Assembly: GCF_019249215.1 (NCBI RefSeq)
Contig: NZ_JAESDI010000005.1
Span: 1 to 64,000, forward strand
Length of the DNA stretch: 64,000 nucleotides
Direction of reading: 5' to 3'
Origin: Alteromonas lipotrueae
GTDB lineage: Bacteria > Pseudomonadota > Gammaproteobacteria > Enterobacterales > Alteromonadaceae
The notes under the pieces are model-generated. The model saw only the letters and a program-made list of their open reading frames with translations, did no database searches and was not told where the DNA came from. Numbering within the stretch: position 1 is the stretch's first letter; each line of letters starts with the position of its first letter. A program made the translations under genes and the position numbers. Below are positions 1 to 7,436 of the stretch, piece by piece.

Positions 1-394
1 CTCAATGGTTAGAGATGGTGTAATGTGGGAAGAAAAAGCGGCTTAATGTTTGAGTTGACACCATAGTCGTTTGTTAGAAGCTGAGCCTTTACCTTTGGAC
101 GTTTTAAAAACTAATAAAGCCAGCATACGATTGATTGTTAAAGCAAACAAGCAAAATGCCAGTGCAGTGATGTAGGTGATTTGACTGAAGCAAGCCGCCC
201 TATGAATTACCAAGTGCAATGGCGCTTGCTGGCCTCGAATAAGAACTTGGCGATAAAGCGCCTATTGCGCGACCTTTGAAGTAAGAGCGGCGACATTAAA
301 GCTACCAATGCTCGGACGATGTTTGAAAAAAAACAGGTGAGGGTAGTTGTACGGTTTTTTTTGCTAAACCAATAGTAGTTTAGGCTGACGCCTT

Positions 395-500
395 CTAACT
401 TTCCAATAACGGGCGCAGACATGTGGGGCAAAATGGCGCAGCCGCCCCGCGTGTTTGCGTCCCAGCGAACGCAGTGAGCGTGTTGATTGGGTTGTTATAA
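395..500 (-). repeat. integron attC site 1
   Basis: On the minus strand the site begins at a TTATAAC-like core (494-500) and ends at a core near 395-399. The interior is imperfectly palindromic: GTGGGGC and GCCCCGC arms around a short loop. The same layout recurs at eight further places to the right, each at the 3' end of a minus-strand cassette, which is the hallmark of attC recombination sites. Confidence 0.85.
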
Positions 501-506
501 GCCATG

Positions 507-878
507 TTACATACAATCTAGCTGCACATAACAACCTGTTACAAGGGCAAAAAATGGCCAAGCCATAGTGTTAACCATTGCTAGACAAGTTGCAATTATA
601 TGCTTGGTCTTAGGTTTGACATTTATTGTTAGCCACGAAGCAATATGTAAAACAATTACCGGTACAAAAAACATTATTAGACTGAAGATGATTAAGGCCA
701 TCTGTCTTGTTTCAATAGTGTAGTCGGAAGAAGAAAAATATGAATAAATACAGCCCACAGAGCCACCAATAAAAGACAGGGGTATGGCACACTTTTGTCC
801 ATAGCAGCGTAAAACGTAATAATGAAGTTCGATCCATAGGAATGTCAGAACAAAAACAGTTGCAAAAAATACTGCCAA
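507..878 (-). CDS. integron cassette protein, four-helix membrane protein
   Basis: This 123-residue protein is of unknown function. It has about four hydrophobic stretches (roughly residues 1-22, 30-48, 60-82, 92-115), so it is predicted to be an inner-membrane protein. The start is a TTG, supported by AGGGAG placed about 7 bases upstream. No ATG fits better. The gene sits between two attC sites (395-500 and 898-1012), so it is the cargo of one mobile cassette. I recognise no family. Cassette genes of this kind are usually expressed from their own promoter or from a neighbour. Confidence 0.6.
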   Translation of the reverse strand: MAVFFATVFVLTFLWIELHYYVLRCYGQKCAIPLSFIGGSVGCIYSYFSSSDYTIETRQMALIIFSLIMFFVPVIVLHIASWLTINVKPKTKHIIATCLAMVNTMAWPFFALVTGCYVQLDCM

Positions 879-897
879 ACTATAACTCCCTGTGGCT

Positions 898-1012
898 TAT
901 AACACCTCACTAAGGGGCACTAACACATGGGCTAAAATTAGGAGCGAAGTGACGCAGCCCATGTGTTAGTGTCCCAGCGAGCAGCGCGAGCGCCTTTAGT
1001 GTTTTGTTAGGT
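898..1012 (-). repeat. integron attC site 2
   Basis: Bounded by TATAAC (about 898-903) and GTTAGGT (1006-1012). Inner arms ACTAACACATGGGCT and AGCCCATGTGTTAGT are near-perfect complements. The spacing and the AAGGGGC end block match the other sites, but the arm sequences differ, as is typical of attC sites from different sources. Confidence 0.9.
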
Positions 1013-1020
1013 GCAACTAC

Positions 1021-1452
1021 TTAATAACCACGCTGCATTTCTTTCATCATCTGCTGGTGAGCTTGTTTGTCTTTTTCATCTTGCGCCTTTAGGTTACTTG
1101 ATGTAACAGGATCCACGGGAAGTGCTAGCGGTACTTTAAATGCTATTTTGCTTAAAGTGCTGTTCGATTCGGATGAGGTAGTACTACCTCCTAGATTTAG
1201 AATGGAAGCAACTGTTAGCTTTCCGTCTGCTTTTGTTCCGGAATTTTCGGTGACAGAAATAGCTATATTAAAATCCACTGTGTATATATTTTGCCCGTCT
1301 GACAATGACGAAATATGTGATATCTCGGTAGATTTTCCTATTCTGATTGCGGGGTTTAAGTAACCACCTTTTTCTCTAATTGGTTCTTGAGCATCCCTAA
1401 CTCCCTCTGAAATTTGAATTAAAGCTTCCTTTACGAATTCTTTGAGTTCCAT
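1021..1452 (-). CDS. integron cassette protein, unknown function
   Basis: A 143-residue soluble protein starting MELKEFVKEAL. The longer reading frame opens 13 codons earlier inside the neighbouring attC site. The internal ATG at 1452 is preferred because it has AAGGA six bases upstream. The N-terminal third is predicted helical. The middle is a beta-rich stretch with alternating hydrophobic residues, and the C-terminus is a highly charged helix rich in Lys, Gln and Met. No family is recognised with certainty. It is the only gene in its cassette (between attC sites at 898-1012 and 1468-1585). Confidence 0.65.
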   Translation of the reverse strand: MELKEFVKEALIQISEGVRDAQEPIREKGGYLNPAIRIGKSTEISHISSLSDGQNIYTVDFNIAISVTENSGTKADGKLTVASILNLGGSTTSSESNSTLSKIAFKVPLALPVDPVTSSNLKAQDEKDKQAHQQMMKEMQRGY

Positions 1453-1467
1453 AAAATATCCTTTTGC

Positions 1468-1585
1468 ACCTAACGCCCCACTTAGGGGCACAAATACGCA
1501 GGCTAGAATACGGAGCGAAGCGAAGGGAGCCTGCGTGTTTGTGTCCCAACGAGCGCCAGCGAGTGACTACAGTGGTTTGTTATGC
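1468..1585 (-). repeat. integron attC site 3
   Basis: Cores ACCTAAC (1468-1474) and GTTATGC (1579-1585) flank palindromic arms (CAAATACGCAGGCT / AGCCTGCGTGTTTG). The downstream gene at 1567-2001 has its stop codon inside this site. Confidence 0.9.
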
Positions 1586-2001
1586 GCGTGCTCGCGAACC
1601 TGATCTAGTCTTGATTGAGAGTATTCAAGCTGTGGTAAATAGTGAAACGAACCATCACAATGAGAAACATAGTTTTCAACACTACTTTTATTTGGTATGA
1701 ATACCAAGTACTTTTGAGATGGATAGAGTTCTAAACCGCAATTGCTGTAGGTTCTTAATACTTTTATATCTTCTTCTGCTTCCTTGAATGATTCAATTGT
1801 CCTAAAGGTTGCTTCTAGATATTTAATGCGACCATATTCTTTGTCGTTCTCCCTGACCGCCGTGAGGGATTCAACCTCAATTAGCAAAACTGCTTTGGAG
1901 TCAAAAAAAGACTCATCAATAGTTGTTGGAGCGCAAGAGCAAGCAATACTTTTAGTTGTAAAAAGTAAGGTGGACAGAGCTAATAGCAGTAAATTTTTCA
2001 A
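1567..2001 (-). CDS. integron cassette exported protein with CSC motif, TIMP/netrin-like
   Basis: A 144-residue exported protein. Start TTG at 2001 follows GGAGGA by four bases and gives a classical signal peptide (MKNLLLL... to SIAC). The mature protein opens with CSCAP, followed by beta-rich sequence with a conserved-looking SNCGLELYPSQKYLVF block and a late Cys (about residue 115). An N-terminal CSC motif followed by a small beta-barrel is the signature of the netrin/TIMP-like fold. In bacteria these are secreted or lipid-anchored proteins of unknown role. SIAC could also be a weak lipobox. The reading frame extends into the attC site. Confidence 0.6.
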   Translation of the reverse strand: MKNLLLLALSTLLFTTKSIACSCAPTTIDESFFDSKAVLLIEVESLTAVRENDKEYGRIKYLEATFRTIESFKEAEEDIKVLRTYSNCGLELYPSQKYLVFIPNKSSVENYVSHCDGSFHYLPQLEYSQSRLDQVREHAHNKPL

Positions 2002-2016
2002 AAAGTCCTCCGAAGC

Positions 2017-2124
2017 ACATAACACCCTAATAAGGGGCAATTACTCGTTGGCGAAAATGGCGCAGCCGCCAACGAGTAATTGTCCCAGTGACCGCAGGGA
2101 GCGAGCTTAATTTGCTTGTTATGT
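2017..2124 (-). repeat. integron attC site 4
   Basis: Cores ACATAAC (2017-2023) and GTTATGT (2118-2124) with near-perfect internal arms (CAATTACTCGTTGGCG / GCCAACGAGTAATTG). Confidence 0.9.
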
Positions 2125-2137
2125 TCGTGCCGATTAA

Positions 2138-2383
2138 TCACTCGCTACCTTTCTGGCTTCGTGGTCTAAGCTTGATATAGAAATATAAAGAAATAACAGA
2201 AGCTGATGTACAGCCTACACTGAGCAGACCCAACGGTATAGCAACAATAAGCATCTCAGATTTAAACGAGTGTAGAGCGATAATGAAGAAAATTATGCCG
2301 AGTAGAATTTCCACAAAAACACTTTCTAGTCCTGATAGGTTTCCAATCTTTAAGCTTTTTCGAAAGTTTCTATATTTAATCAA
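2138..2383 (-). CDS. integron cassette small membrane protein
   Basis: An 81-residue protein with two predicted membrane helices (about residues 22-40 and 44-70), a basic N-terminus and a basic C-terminal tail (KLRPRSQKGSE). It has no recognisable family. The start is TTG with an AAGGGA block about ten bases upstream, so the exact start is uncertain. It is the sole cargo between attC sites at 2017-2124 and the truncated site at 2409. Confidence 0.5.
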   Translation of the reverse strand: MIKYRNFRKSLKIGNLSGLESVFVEILLGIIFFIIALHSFKSEMLIVAIPLGLLSVGCTSASVISLYFYIKLRPRSQKGSE

Positions 2384-2408
2384 TTAGCTAAGATCCCTTC
2401 ATTAAAGA

Positions 2409-2452
2409 ACATAACATTTAAGTTAAACGGCACGCTTGCCGAGCAAGAGAAT
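2409..2452 (-). repeat. truncated attC half-site fused to a gene-less cassette
   Basis: This matches exactly the left half of the complete attC at 4150-4235. It stops after GAGCAAGAGA and continues directly into the gene-less cassette sequence. Compared with the intact copy, 54 bp are missing between two near-identical decamers (GAGCAAGAGA and GAGCACGAGA), so a slipped-pairing deletion is likely. Confidence 0.75.
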
Positions 2453-2716
2453 CGATGTAAGGCCTTTTACTGAGTTAATTCCGTGTACCTAGCAAATTTT
2501 CCCTGTTACTCAGCCGCCGCGCGAGCAGTCTCTCGCAGTTTGAATGCTACACTTTTAGCGTAAGCGAAGCCTTTATCAAGCCGCGTCTTATACGGCTTCG
2601 CTTACGCTAAAAGCGTGACATAAAAGCTCAAACGTTACTACTGACCCTTGGGCCTGTTTACGCAGTTTACTACGAGTCAGGTGACCCTGGGAACCTGAAT
2701 GCTCGTGCCGTATAAC
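2450..2716 (-). repeat. gene-less cassette, copy A
   Basis: These 267 bp are identical by eye to 4245-4511. There is no credible coding frame. It contains a perfect 20-bp inverted repeat (2552-2571 with 2594-2613) around a 22-base loop, so any transcript would fold into a long hairpin. The right end is CTCGTGCCGTATAAC. The matching left terminal repeat has been lost with the deletion described for 2409-2452. Confidence 0.85.
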
Positions 2717-2817
2717 TTTTAAATAAGGGGCGCAGGCATGTGGGGCATAATGGCGCAGCCGCCCCGCATGTATGCGTCCCAGCGAACGAAGTGAGTGGCT
2801 TAATTTTTTTGTTATGT
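2710..2817 (-). repeat. integron attC site 5
   Basis: Cores GTATAAC (2710-2716) and GTTATGT (2811-2817). It is very similar to the next two sites (3058, 3608), sharing the TTTTAAATAAGGGGCGCAGG block and the TTAATTTTTTTGTTAT end. These three cassettes therefore probably share a source. Confidence 0.9.
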
Positions 2818-3021
2818 GGCATGCTTATTCGAAGAAAGAATGCTTGCAGTAGCCAATACACTACCAATAAAAATGCCAGCGATACTGAACGCTAGCCCCG
2901 CTTCTAGACCTGATAACACACCAGATTGTAATTGCGAGTAAACAGGTGATAGACCGAAGTATGCGCCGACAGCACAGCCAATAAGGCTGAATGACAAACC
3001 AATTTTAGTACCTAGTTTCAT
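2812..3021 (-). CDS. integron cassette small membrane protein
   Basis: A 69-residue protein with two hydrophobic segments (about residues 6-24 and 38-62) rich in Gly and Ala. ATG at 3021 is preceded by AAGGA. Its TAA stop (2812-2814) lies inside the attC core GTTATGT, so the recombination site supplies the stop codon. Unknown function. Confidence 0.6.
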   Translation of the reverse strand: MKLGTKIGLSFSLIGCAVGAYFGLSPVYSQLQSGVLSGLEAGLAFSIAGIFIGSVLATASILSSNKHAT

Positions 3022-3057
3022 AGTTAAAAATCCTTCTTATATTAATTTACCTTTGAC

Positions 3058-3166
3058 ACATAACTTTTAAATAAGGGGCGCAGGCACGTAGGGCATAATG
3101 GCGCAGCCGCCCAGCGTGTTTGCGTCCCAGCCCGCGCAGCGGGCGTACTTAATTTTTTTGTTATAT
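3058..3166 (-). repeat. integron attC site 6
   Basis: Cores ACATAAC (3058-3064) and GTTATAT (3160-3166), a close relative of the sites at 2710 and 3608. Confidence 0.9.
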
Positions 3167-3595
3167 TGCATTTTTCAATACAGCCTTTGTTTTACCAAGA
3201 GGGTTAACCGCTATGCGCTGAAGCTGTATACCAAAGTTACAAATTGCTTGAGGCTCGACTTTCATATCAAAGTTAACTTTATAGCTTTCGTTTCTGACAT
3301 TAGTGAAAGATTCGATGTGAGCAATAGTAACAGCAAACATTGTATGGCCAGAACTGTCTGTACAGAAAGCATGAATGGAAAAATAAGAAAGATCAGGGGT
3401 GGAACGGCTTTTGAACTCGAACTCATCTTTTGTGGTTCGAGGAAACTTCTCAAGAAGTCTTCCCAGATGCTCAATCTCCTCTCTATTTGTATAGCAATCT
3501 GCTTGGCCAGAGAACTGCCCATTACTACCGAATATAGAGATTTCAAATAAAGATTCATCTTCCCATATTGATGAAACTACGAGCTGACTTTCCAT
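3161..3595 (-). CDS. integron cassette soluble protein, unknown function
   Basis: A 144-residue protein beginning MESQLVVSSIWEDES, with GGAG four bases before the ATG. The composition is beta-rich. The pattern of an early FSGQADCYTNREEIEHLGRL helix followed by EFEFKS strands vaguely recalls small immunity-like or DUF6228-type proteins, but this is only an impression. The TAA stop (3161-3163) is again part of the attC core. It is the sole gene of its cassette. Confidence 0.6.
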   Translation of the reverse strand: MESQLVVSSIWEDESLFEISIFGSNGQFSGQADCYTNREEIEHLGRLLEKFPRTTKDEFEFKSRSTPDLSYFSIHAFCTDSSGHTMFAVTIAHIESFTNVRNESYKVNFDMKVEPQAICNFGIQLQRIAVNPLGKTKAVLKNAI

Positions 3596-3607
3596 GTTAC
3601 TCCTGCA

Positions 3608-3715
3608 ATATAACTTTTAAATAAGGGGCGCAGGCGCGTAGGGCATAATGGCGAAGCCGCCCTGCGTGTATGCGTCCCAGCGAACGAAGTGAGTGACTTA
3701 ATTTTTTTGTTATGA
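3608..3715 (-). repeat. integron attC site 7
   Basis: Cores ATATAAC (3608-3614) and GTTATGA (3709-3715), near-identical in layout to the sites at 2710 and 3058. Confidence 0.9.
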
Positions 3716-4138
3716 GGCACGCTTAAAATAACCTACGGAATAATACAAACTGACCAAAAATAAACTAGTTAAATAGGTAAATGCAACTCTTGGATAGAGA
3801 TTATCTTGAATACAATGTAGCTGCTGACGTGTATTTACTATTTGAGAACAGTCGATATTTGATGTTATGGAAAAAACTAAAAATAGAACTGAAGCAAGCA
3901 AAGAAAGGATGCAAAAGATTACAATTAAAAAACGTATTTGGGTAGCTAGCCAATAGACAGCAAAGGCTGCGGCGACAATCGGAACAGAGTTAGCTACAGC
4001 TGGTTTAGGGTATTCGTAAAAAGATACGCAGCCTATAACGAATAGCATACCTGCAAACCCAATCCATGTACCAAGAAACTCAAACTCTCGATCGCCGTGA
4101 AAGTTTTTGAGGTTAAACTTTACTTTGTATCTATGCAT
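3710..4138 (-). CDS. integron cassette membrane protein
   Basis: A 142-residue predicted membrane protein with about four helices (roughly residues 22-42, 50-66, 68-92, 115-135). The N-terminus is charged and cytoplasmic in character (MHRYKVKFNLKNFHGDRE). The start ATG at 4138 has AAAGGAA immediately upstream. The TAA stop (3710-3712) is inside the attC core. No family recognised. Confidence 0.6.
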   Translation of the reverse strand: MHRYKVKFNLKNFHGDREFEFLGTWIGFAGMLFVIGCVSFYEYPKPAVANSVPIVAAAFAVYWLATQIRFLIVIFCILSLLASVLFLVFSITSNIDCSQIVNTRQQLHCIQDNLYPRVAFTYLTSLFLVSLYYSVGYFKRAS

Positions 4139-4149
4139 GTTCCTTTGCT

Positions 4150-4235
4150 ACATAACATTTAAGTTAAACGGCACGCTTGCCGAGCAAGAGAAACCCGCCG
4201 CTGGTATTCGTGTCCGTTTGAACGTTTTGTTATAC
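4150..4235 (-). repeat. integron attC site 8 (short type)
   Basis: A compact 86-bp site with cores ACATAAC (4150-4156) and GTTATAC (4229-4235). Arms TTAAACGGCACG / CGTGTCCGTTTGAA give the folded structure. It is of a different family from the sites to its left and is the intact parent of the half-site at 2409. Confidence 0.85.
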
Positions 4236-4244
4236 GAGCACGAG

Positions 4245-4511
4245 AATCGATGTAAGGCCTTTTACTGAGTTAATTCCGTGTACCTAGCAAATTTTCCCTG
4301 TTACTCAGCCGCCGCGCGAGCAGTCTCTCGCAGTTTGAATGCTACACTTTTAGCGTAAGCGAAGCCTTTATCAAGCCGCGTCTTATACGGCTTCGCTTAC
4401 GCTAAAAGCGTGACATAAAAGCTCAAACGTTACTACTGACCCTTGGGCCTGTTTACGCAGTTTACTACGAGTCAGGTGACCCTGGGAACCTGAATGCTCG
4501 TGCCGTATAAC
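4245..4511 (-). repeat. gene-less cassette, copy B
   Basis: Identical by eye to 2450-2716. Here both ends survive: the unit 4229-4511 is bounded by GTTATACGAGCACGAG and its near-perfect inverse CTCGTGCCGTATAAC. Inside is a perfect 20-bp inverted repeat (4347-4366 with 4389-4408). Nothing looks coding on either strand. It is the last cassette before non-integron sequence. It could be a structured RNA cassette, or a small inverted-repeat element that has adopted attC-like ends. Confidence 0.85.
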
Positions 4512-4965
4512 AATTTAGTGTACGGAAAAAATCCTTTATGCAAGGTGGAAAATTTCCATATTTCATTGATTTATTGTCCTAGTCTATTTTTTAAGCTCCT
4601 GATTGGCAAGTCATTATTTATAACCCCTAAAGCACACCACAAGAAAGGCGGAAAAATTCCGTAATAAATCGGACTTATGCAACTGAATATGAGCCTGTAT
4701 AAATAAACAGTATTTTTGCAAAGTTATTTTTGTCTAATAAATCTCAAATTCCGCAATAGTAATCCTCTTGCTGTAAGTAAACCTAAAAATAATCAGATTG
4801 ATACAAATAGGCATTTTTTAGCGATTATTGCGCCTGATAAATCTACCTTTCAAGCACTATAATGCACTTTATTGTGCGGTTTGAATTTAAAGCACGTAAC
4901 AAAGACTAACACGGGTTACCACAAGCAAGGCGGTGACTGAATAATCAACATTGGCAGGTAATTTT
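4512..4965. other. AT-rich intergenic region at the array boundary
   Basis: This stretch carries no gene and no trace of an integron integrase, although intI would be expected on this side because the cassettes read leftwards. A promoter-like CTGATA (4834-4839), 18-bp spacer and TATAAT (4858-4863) point to the SDR gene that starts at 4966. Confidence 0.6.
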
Positions 4966-5916
4966 ATGGCGACGAATAACCCATTTGGCCCTAAAGGTTG
5001 GACTCCCGAGCGTTTGGGGTCTCTTTCGGGAAAAACGTTTCTAATCACTGGCGCAAATAGTGGGGCGGGGTTTCAGGCTACGCGAATCTTGTTGTCGAAA
5101 GGGGGGAGCGTGGTAATGCTAAATCGGAACCCTAGCAAATCAGAAGCTGCCATCGCCAAGCTACAAACCGAGTTTGGTGATGAAGCTAAAGTCAGCTTTA
5201 TACAATTAGATTTAGCGGAATTGGCGTCAGTAAGGCGCGCGTCGCAAGAAATATTAGAAAAGGTGCCTAAAATCGATGCGCTTATGTGTAATGGTGCGAT
5301 TGCTCAAATCTCCACACAACAGCTAACTGTCGAAGGGTTTGAAAGTCAGTTAGGGGTAAACCATTACGGTCATTTTTTATTATGTGGTTTGCTCTTTGAA
5401 AGAATTGAAGCATCAAAAGGCAGAATTGTAGTGGTGTCTAGTGAAGGCCACAAAATGGGATTAAGAGCCATTCAATTCGATGACATGAATTGGGATAAGA
5501 ACTACCATCCAAATAAAGTGTACAGCCAAAGTAAGCTAGCTCAAATGATGTTTGCCTATGAACTCCAAGACAAAATCAAAGCCGCTGGAAAAAATGTGAA
5601 GGTATACGTTTGTCACCCTGGGGCTTCTAATACTTCTCTTATCAGGGAAAGCGCAAGTTTAATGACCCGAATTTCGTGGGCATTAATGGTTAAGATCGGC
5701 CTTGCGCAAACGGCTGAAAAGGGCGCGTACCCAGAGGTAATGTGTGCCACCGAAGAAAACTTAAAAGAACGTGCTTATTATGGCCCAACGGGGCTAATGA
5801 ATTTTGGTGGCCCGGTAGGTGAGGGTAAGCTTGAATCATTTGTTGTGCAGAAAGACGCGTTAACTCGGTTGTGGGCGCTTTCTGAGAAAGAAACTGCTAT
5901 TGATTGGCCGCTTTAA
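4966..5916 (+). CDS. short-chain dehydrogenase/reductase, retinol dehydrogenase-like
   Basis: A 316-residue NAD(P)-dependent oxidoreductase of the SDR superfamily. The cofactor-binding TGANSGAG is at residues 28-35, the catalytic Ser in VVVSSEGH, and the YSQSK catalytic Tyr/Lys follows about 30 residues later. The N-terminal lead (residues 1-22) and overall length fit the light-dependent protochlorophyllide/retinol dehydrogenase-like branch. The ATG at 4966 (GGCAGG upstream) is preferred over an in-frame TTG at 4951. Substrate unknown. It is the first gene to the right of the cassette array and has its own promoter-like sequence. Confidence 0.85.
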   Translation: MATNNPFGPKGWTPERLGSLSGKTFLITGANSGAGFQATRILLSKGGSVVMLNRNPSKSEAAIAKLQTEFGDEAKVSFIQLDLAELASVRRASQEILEKVPKIDALMCNGAIAQISTQQLTVEGFESQLGVNHYGHFLLCGLLFERIEASKGRIVVVSSEGHKMGLRAIQFDDMNWDKNYHPNKVYSQSKLAQMMFAYELQDKIKAAGKNVKVYVCHPGASNTSLIRESASLMTRISWALMVKIGLAQTAEKGAYPEVMCATEENLKERAYYGPTGLMNFGGPVGEGKLESFVVQKDALTRLWALSEKETAIDWPL

Positions 5917-5952
5917 TTTAATAAGAAAGGCGCTTTATGCTTGGGCTCAAAG

Positions 5953-6657
5953 ATGAAAAAATTAATTTTTGGTGTGGGTATCAGTATGTTAATAACAATG
6001 AATTCATCGGCTAACAATAGTAGTCAGTTAAGCAATACTCAACAGGCTTCTCAAAGCTTAATACAAGATATTGAGGGTAATGTTTATCGCACTGTGAAAA
6101 TTGGCGATAGAGTCTGGCTAGCTGAGAATTTAAGGTCGACTAAATTTCAGGACGGTACCCCGGTTAATACGGGTTTCGTCCCGGATGATAACGACAAAAA
6201 TTTATCAAGCTATGGCAGGCTTTATGATTGGAATGATGTTTCCAACTCGCGAAATATTTGTCCTGCGGGATGGCGAGTGGCATCAGATGAAGACTGGAAA
6301 TCGCTAGAGGCAGCTATTGGTATTGCCGATTCTGATCTTGATAAAGAAGGATGGCGAGGCGAGAAAGACGTGGCTATTACACTTAAAGCTGCGCAGCCAA
6401 ATACTTTGTTCAAGCGTTTTGACCAGTCCCAAGTCAATAAGTATAAATTTTCTGCTACGCCAGCGGGTGTAAAGCTTGGTAATTGGTATATAACCCAAGG
6501 CATGTATACTGAGTTTTGGACAAGCAGTAATGCCACTCAAAAAGAAGCTTTTGCTAGAACACTTGCCTATTCGTGGTGGAACTCTCATAAGGGAGAAATT
6601 CGCCGAACTAAACTCAAAAAGAGTTATATGTTATCGGTTAGGTGCGTAAAAATGTAG
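5953..6657 (+). CDS. exported FISUMP-domain protein
   Basis: About 234 residues with a signal peptide (MKKLIFGVGISMLITMNSSAN). The body matches the fibrobacter succinogenes major paralogous (FISUMP, TIGR02145) pattern: DIEGNVYRTVKIGDRVWLAENLRST, GRLYDW, CPAGWRVASDEDWKSLE, FSATPAGV, EFWTSS and a terminal SVRCVK. These are C-type-lectin-like secreted or surface proteins with no known enzymatic role. The start is uncertain: TTG at 5941 or ATG at 5953. A strong AAGAAAGG lies in front of a different, short frame at 5937. The lipase-like gene starts five bases downstream, so the two are probably co-transcribed. Confidence 0.8.
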   Translation: MKKLIFGVGISMLITMNSSANNSSQLSNTQQASQSLIQDIEGNVYRTVKIGDRVWLAENLRSTKFQDGTPVNTGFVPDDNDKNLSSYGRLYDWNDVSNSRNICPAGWRVASDEDWKSLEAAIGIADSDLDKEGWRGEKDVAITLKAAQPNTLFKRFDQSQVNKYKFSATPAGVKLGNWYITQGMYTEFWTSSNATQKEAFARTLAYSWWNSHKGEIRRTKLKKSYMLSVRCVKM

Positions 6658-6662
6658 GTTAA

Positions 6663-7406
6663 ATGATGCTCCGAACAGTTGTTTTAACGGTTTTATTGCT
6701 AGTGCTTTTTCTAACTACGGGTTGTGCTACCTCTGAAGCGAAGCCGCTTAATTACCAAGTAGATGATGAGATTGTTGTGCTAGCCCACGGGTTGGGTAGA
6801 AGTGATTGGGCAATGTGGCGTTTTGCTAAGCGGTTGGAGAACGCGAACTATAAAGTATGTCTATTAGACTACACTACCATCGGGGTGAGTGTGGCTTCGG
6901 TATTAGATGAAACAGCCAGCCAAATAGATGTGTGCCTACAAAATGCCCCCAAAGTACATTTTGTAGGGCACTCTCTTGGTGGTTTAGTCATTAGAGCATA
7001 CTTGCAAAATCATGAAGAAGCCTTAGAAGTCGTGAACGTGGGAAAGGTAGTACTGGTAGGTACACCAAACAAAGGCAGTGAATTAGCCGATCATTATAAT
7101 GACAGCTGGTTAATGAACCTAGGTGGGGGAATTAGCCGTGCGTTAGTCACTGGCACTAGAAGCTTGGGCAATAACCTTGATGCGGTAGATTTCACTATTG
7201 GCATTATTGCGGGCACCAAGCCGTTAGGCTTAACGAACGACAGGTTCAACGGGCCAAACGATGGTCTGGTATCAGTAGAGTCTACTAAATTGGAGGGCAT
7301 GACTGATTTTATCACCATCGACGTTGGCCATTCTCAAATGCGATATAGCGAAGAAGTGGCAAAGCAAACTATTTACTTTTTACAAAAAGGCGCATTTGAC
7401 CACTAG
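6663..7406 (+). CDS. lipase-like alpha/beta hydrolase lipoprotein
   Basis: A 247-residue hydrolase with an N-terminal lipoprotein-type signal (FLTTGC, probable lipidated Cys near residue 21). VVLAHGLGRSDWAM supplies the oxyanion-hole HG. GHSLGG (about residues 101-106) is the nucleophile elbow. Asp in GPNDGLVSVES and His in DVGHSQM fit the rest of the triad. The architecture resembles triacylglycerol lipase/LipA-type and PGAP1-like esterases. It probably acts in the periplasm or at a membrane face. It lies directly behind the FISUMP gene, and a convergent hairpin terminator follows (7416-7436). Confidence 0.85.
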   Translation: MMLRTVVLTVLLLVLFLTTGCATSEAKPLNYQVDDEIVVLAHGLGRSDWAMWRFAKRLENANYKVCLLDYTTIGVSVASVLDETASQIDVCLQNAPKVHFVGHSLGGLVIRAYLQNHEEALEVVNVGKVVLVGTPNKGSELADHYNDSWLMNLGGGISRALVTGTRSLGNNLDAVDFTIGIIAGTKPLGLTNDRFNGPNDGLVSVESTKLEGMTDFITIDVGHSQMRYSEEVAKQTIYFLQKGAFDH

Positions 7407-7415
7407 CGCCATGCT

Positions 7416-7436
7416 GCTCACCTTTGTTAGGTGAGC
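7416..7436. terminator. convergent hairpin terminator
   Basis: GCTCACC-TTTGTTA-GGTGAGC lies between the plus-strand lipase-like gene and the minus-strand aspartoacylase-like gene, and slightly overlaps the latter's 3' end. The T-tract is short, so termination may be weak. Confidence 0.6.

Noticed and set aside
43..219. Minus-strand open frame with a membrane helix at the left edge (reads QITYITALAFCLFALTINRM)
   Set aside because: It lacks a ribosome site and runs beyond a possible attC end near 72. It may be a broken cassette gene, but I cannot support a start.
207..431. 74-codon minus frame spanning the first attC site
   Set aside because: It starts inside the recombination site and has no ribosome site or protein-like pattern.
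1067..1363. 98-codon plus frame antisense to the second cassette gene
   Set aside because: Its position against the cassette direction, and the clear Shine-Dalgarno of the minus-strand gene, favour the latter.
1..4511. Regular repeats considered as a CRISPR array
   Set aside because: The repeats are 86-118 bp, imperfectly palindromic and separated by gene-sized spacers of variable length. They are attC sites.
4512..4950. Search for an integron integrase or attI to the right of the array
   Set aside because: No open frame with tyrosine-recombinase motifs is present. The gap is AT-rich and non-coding.
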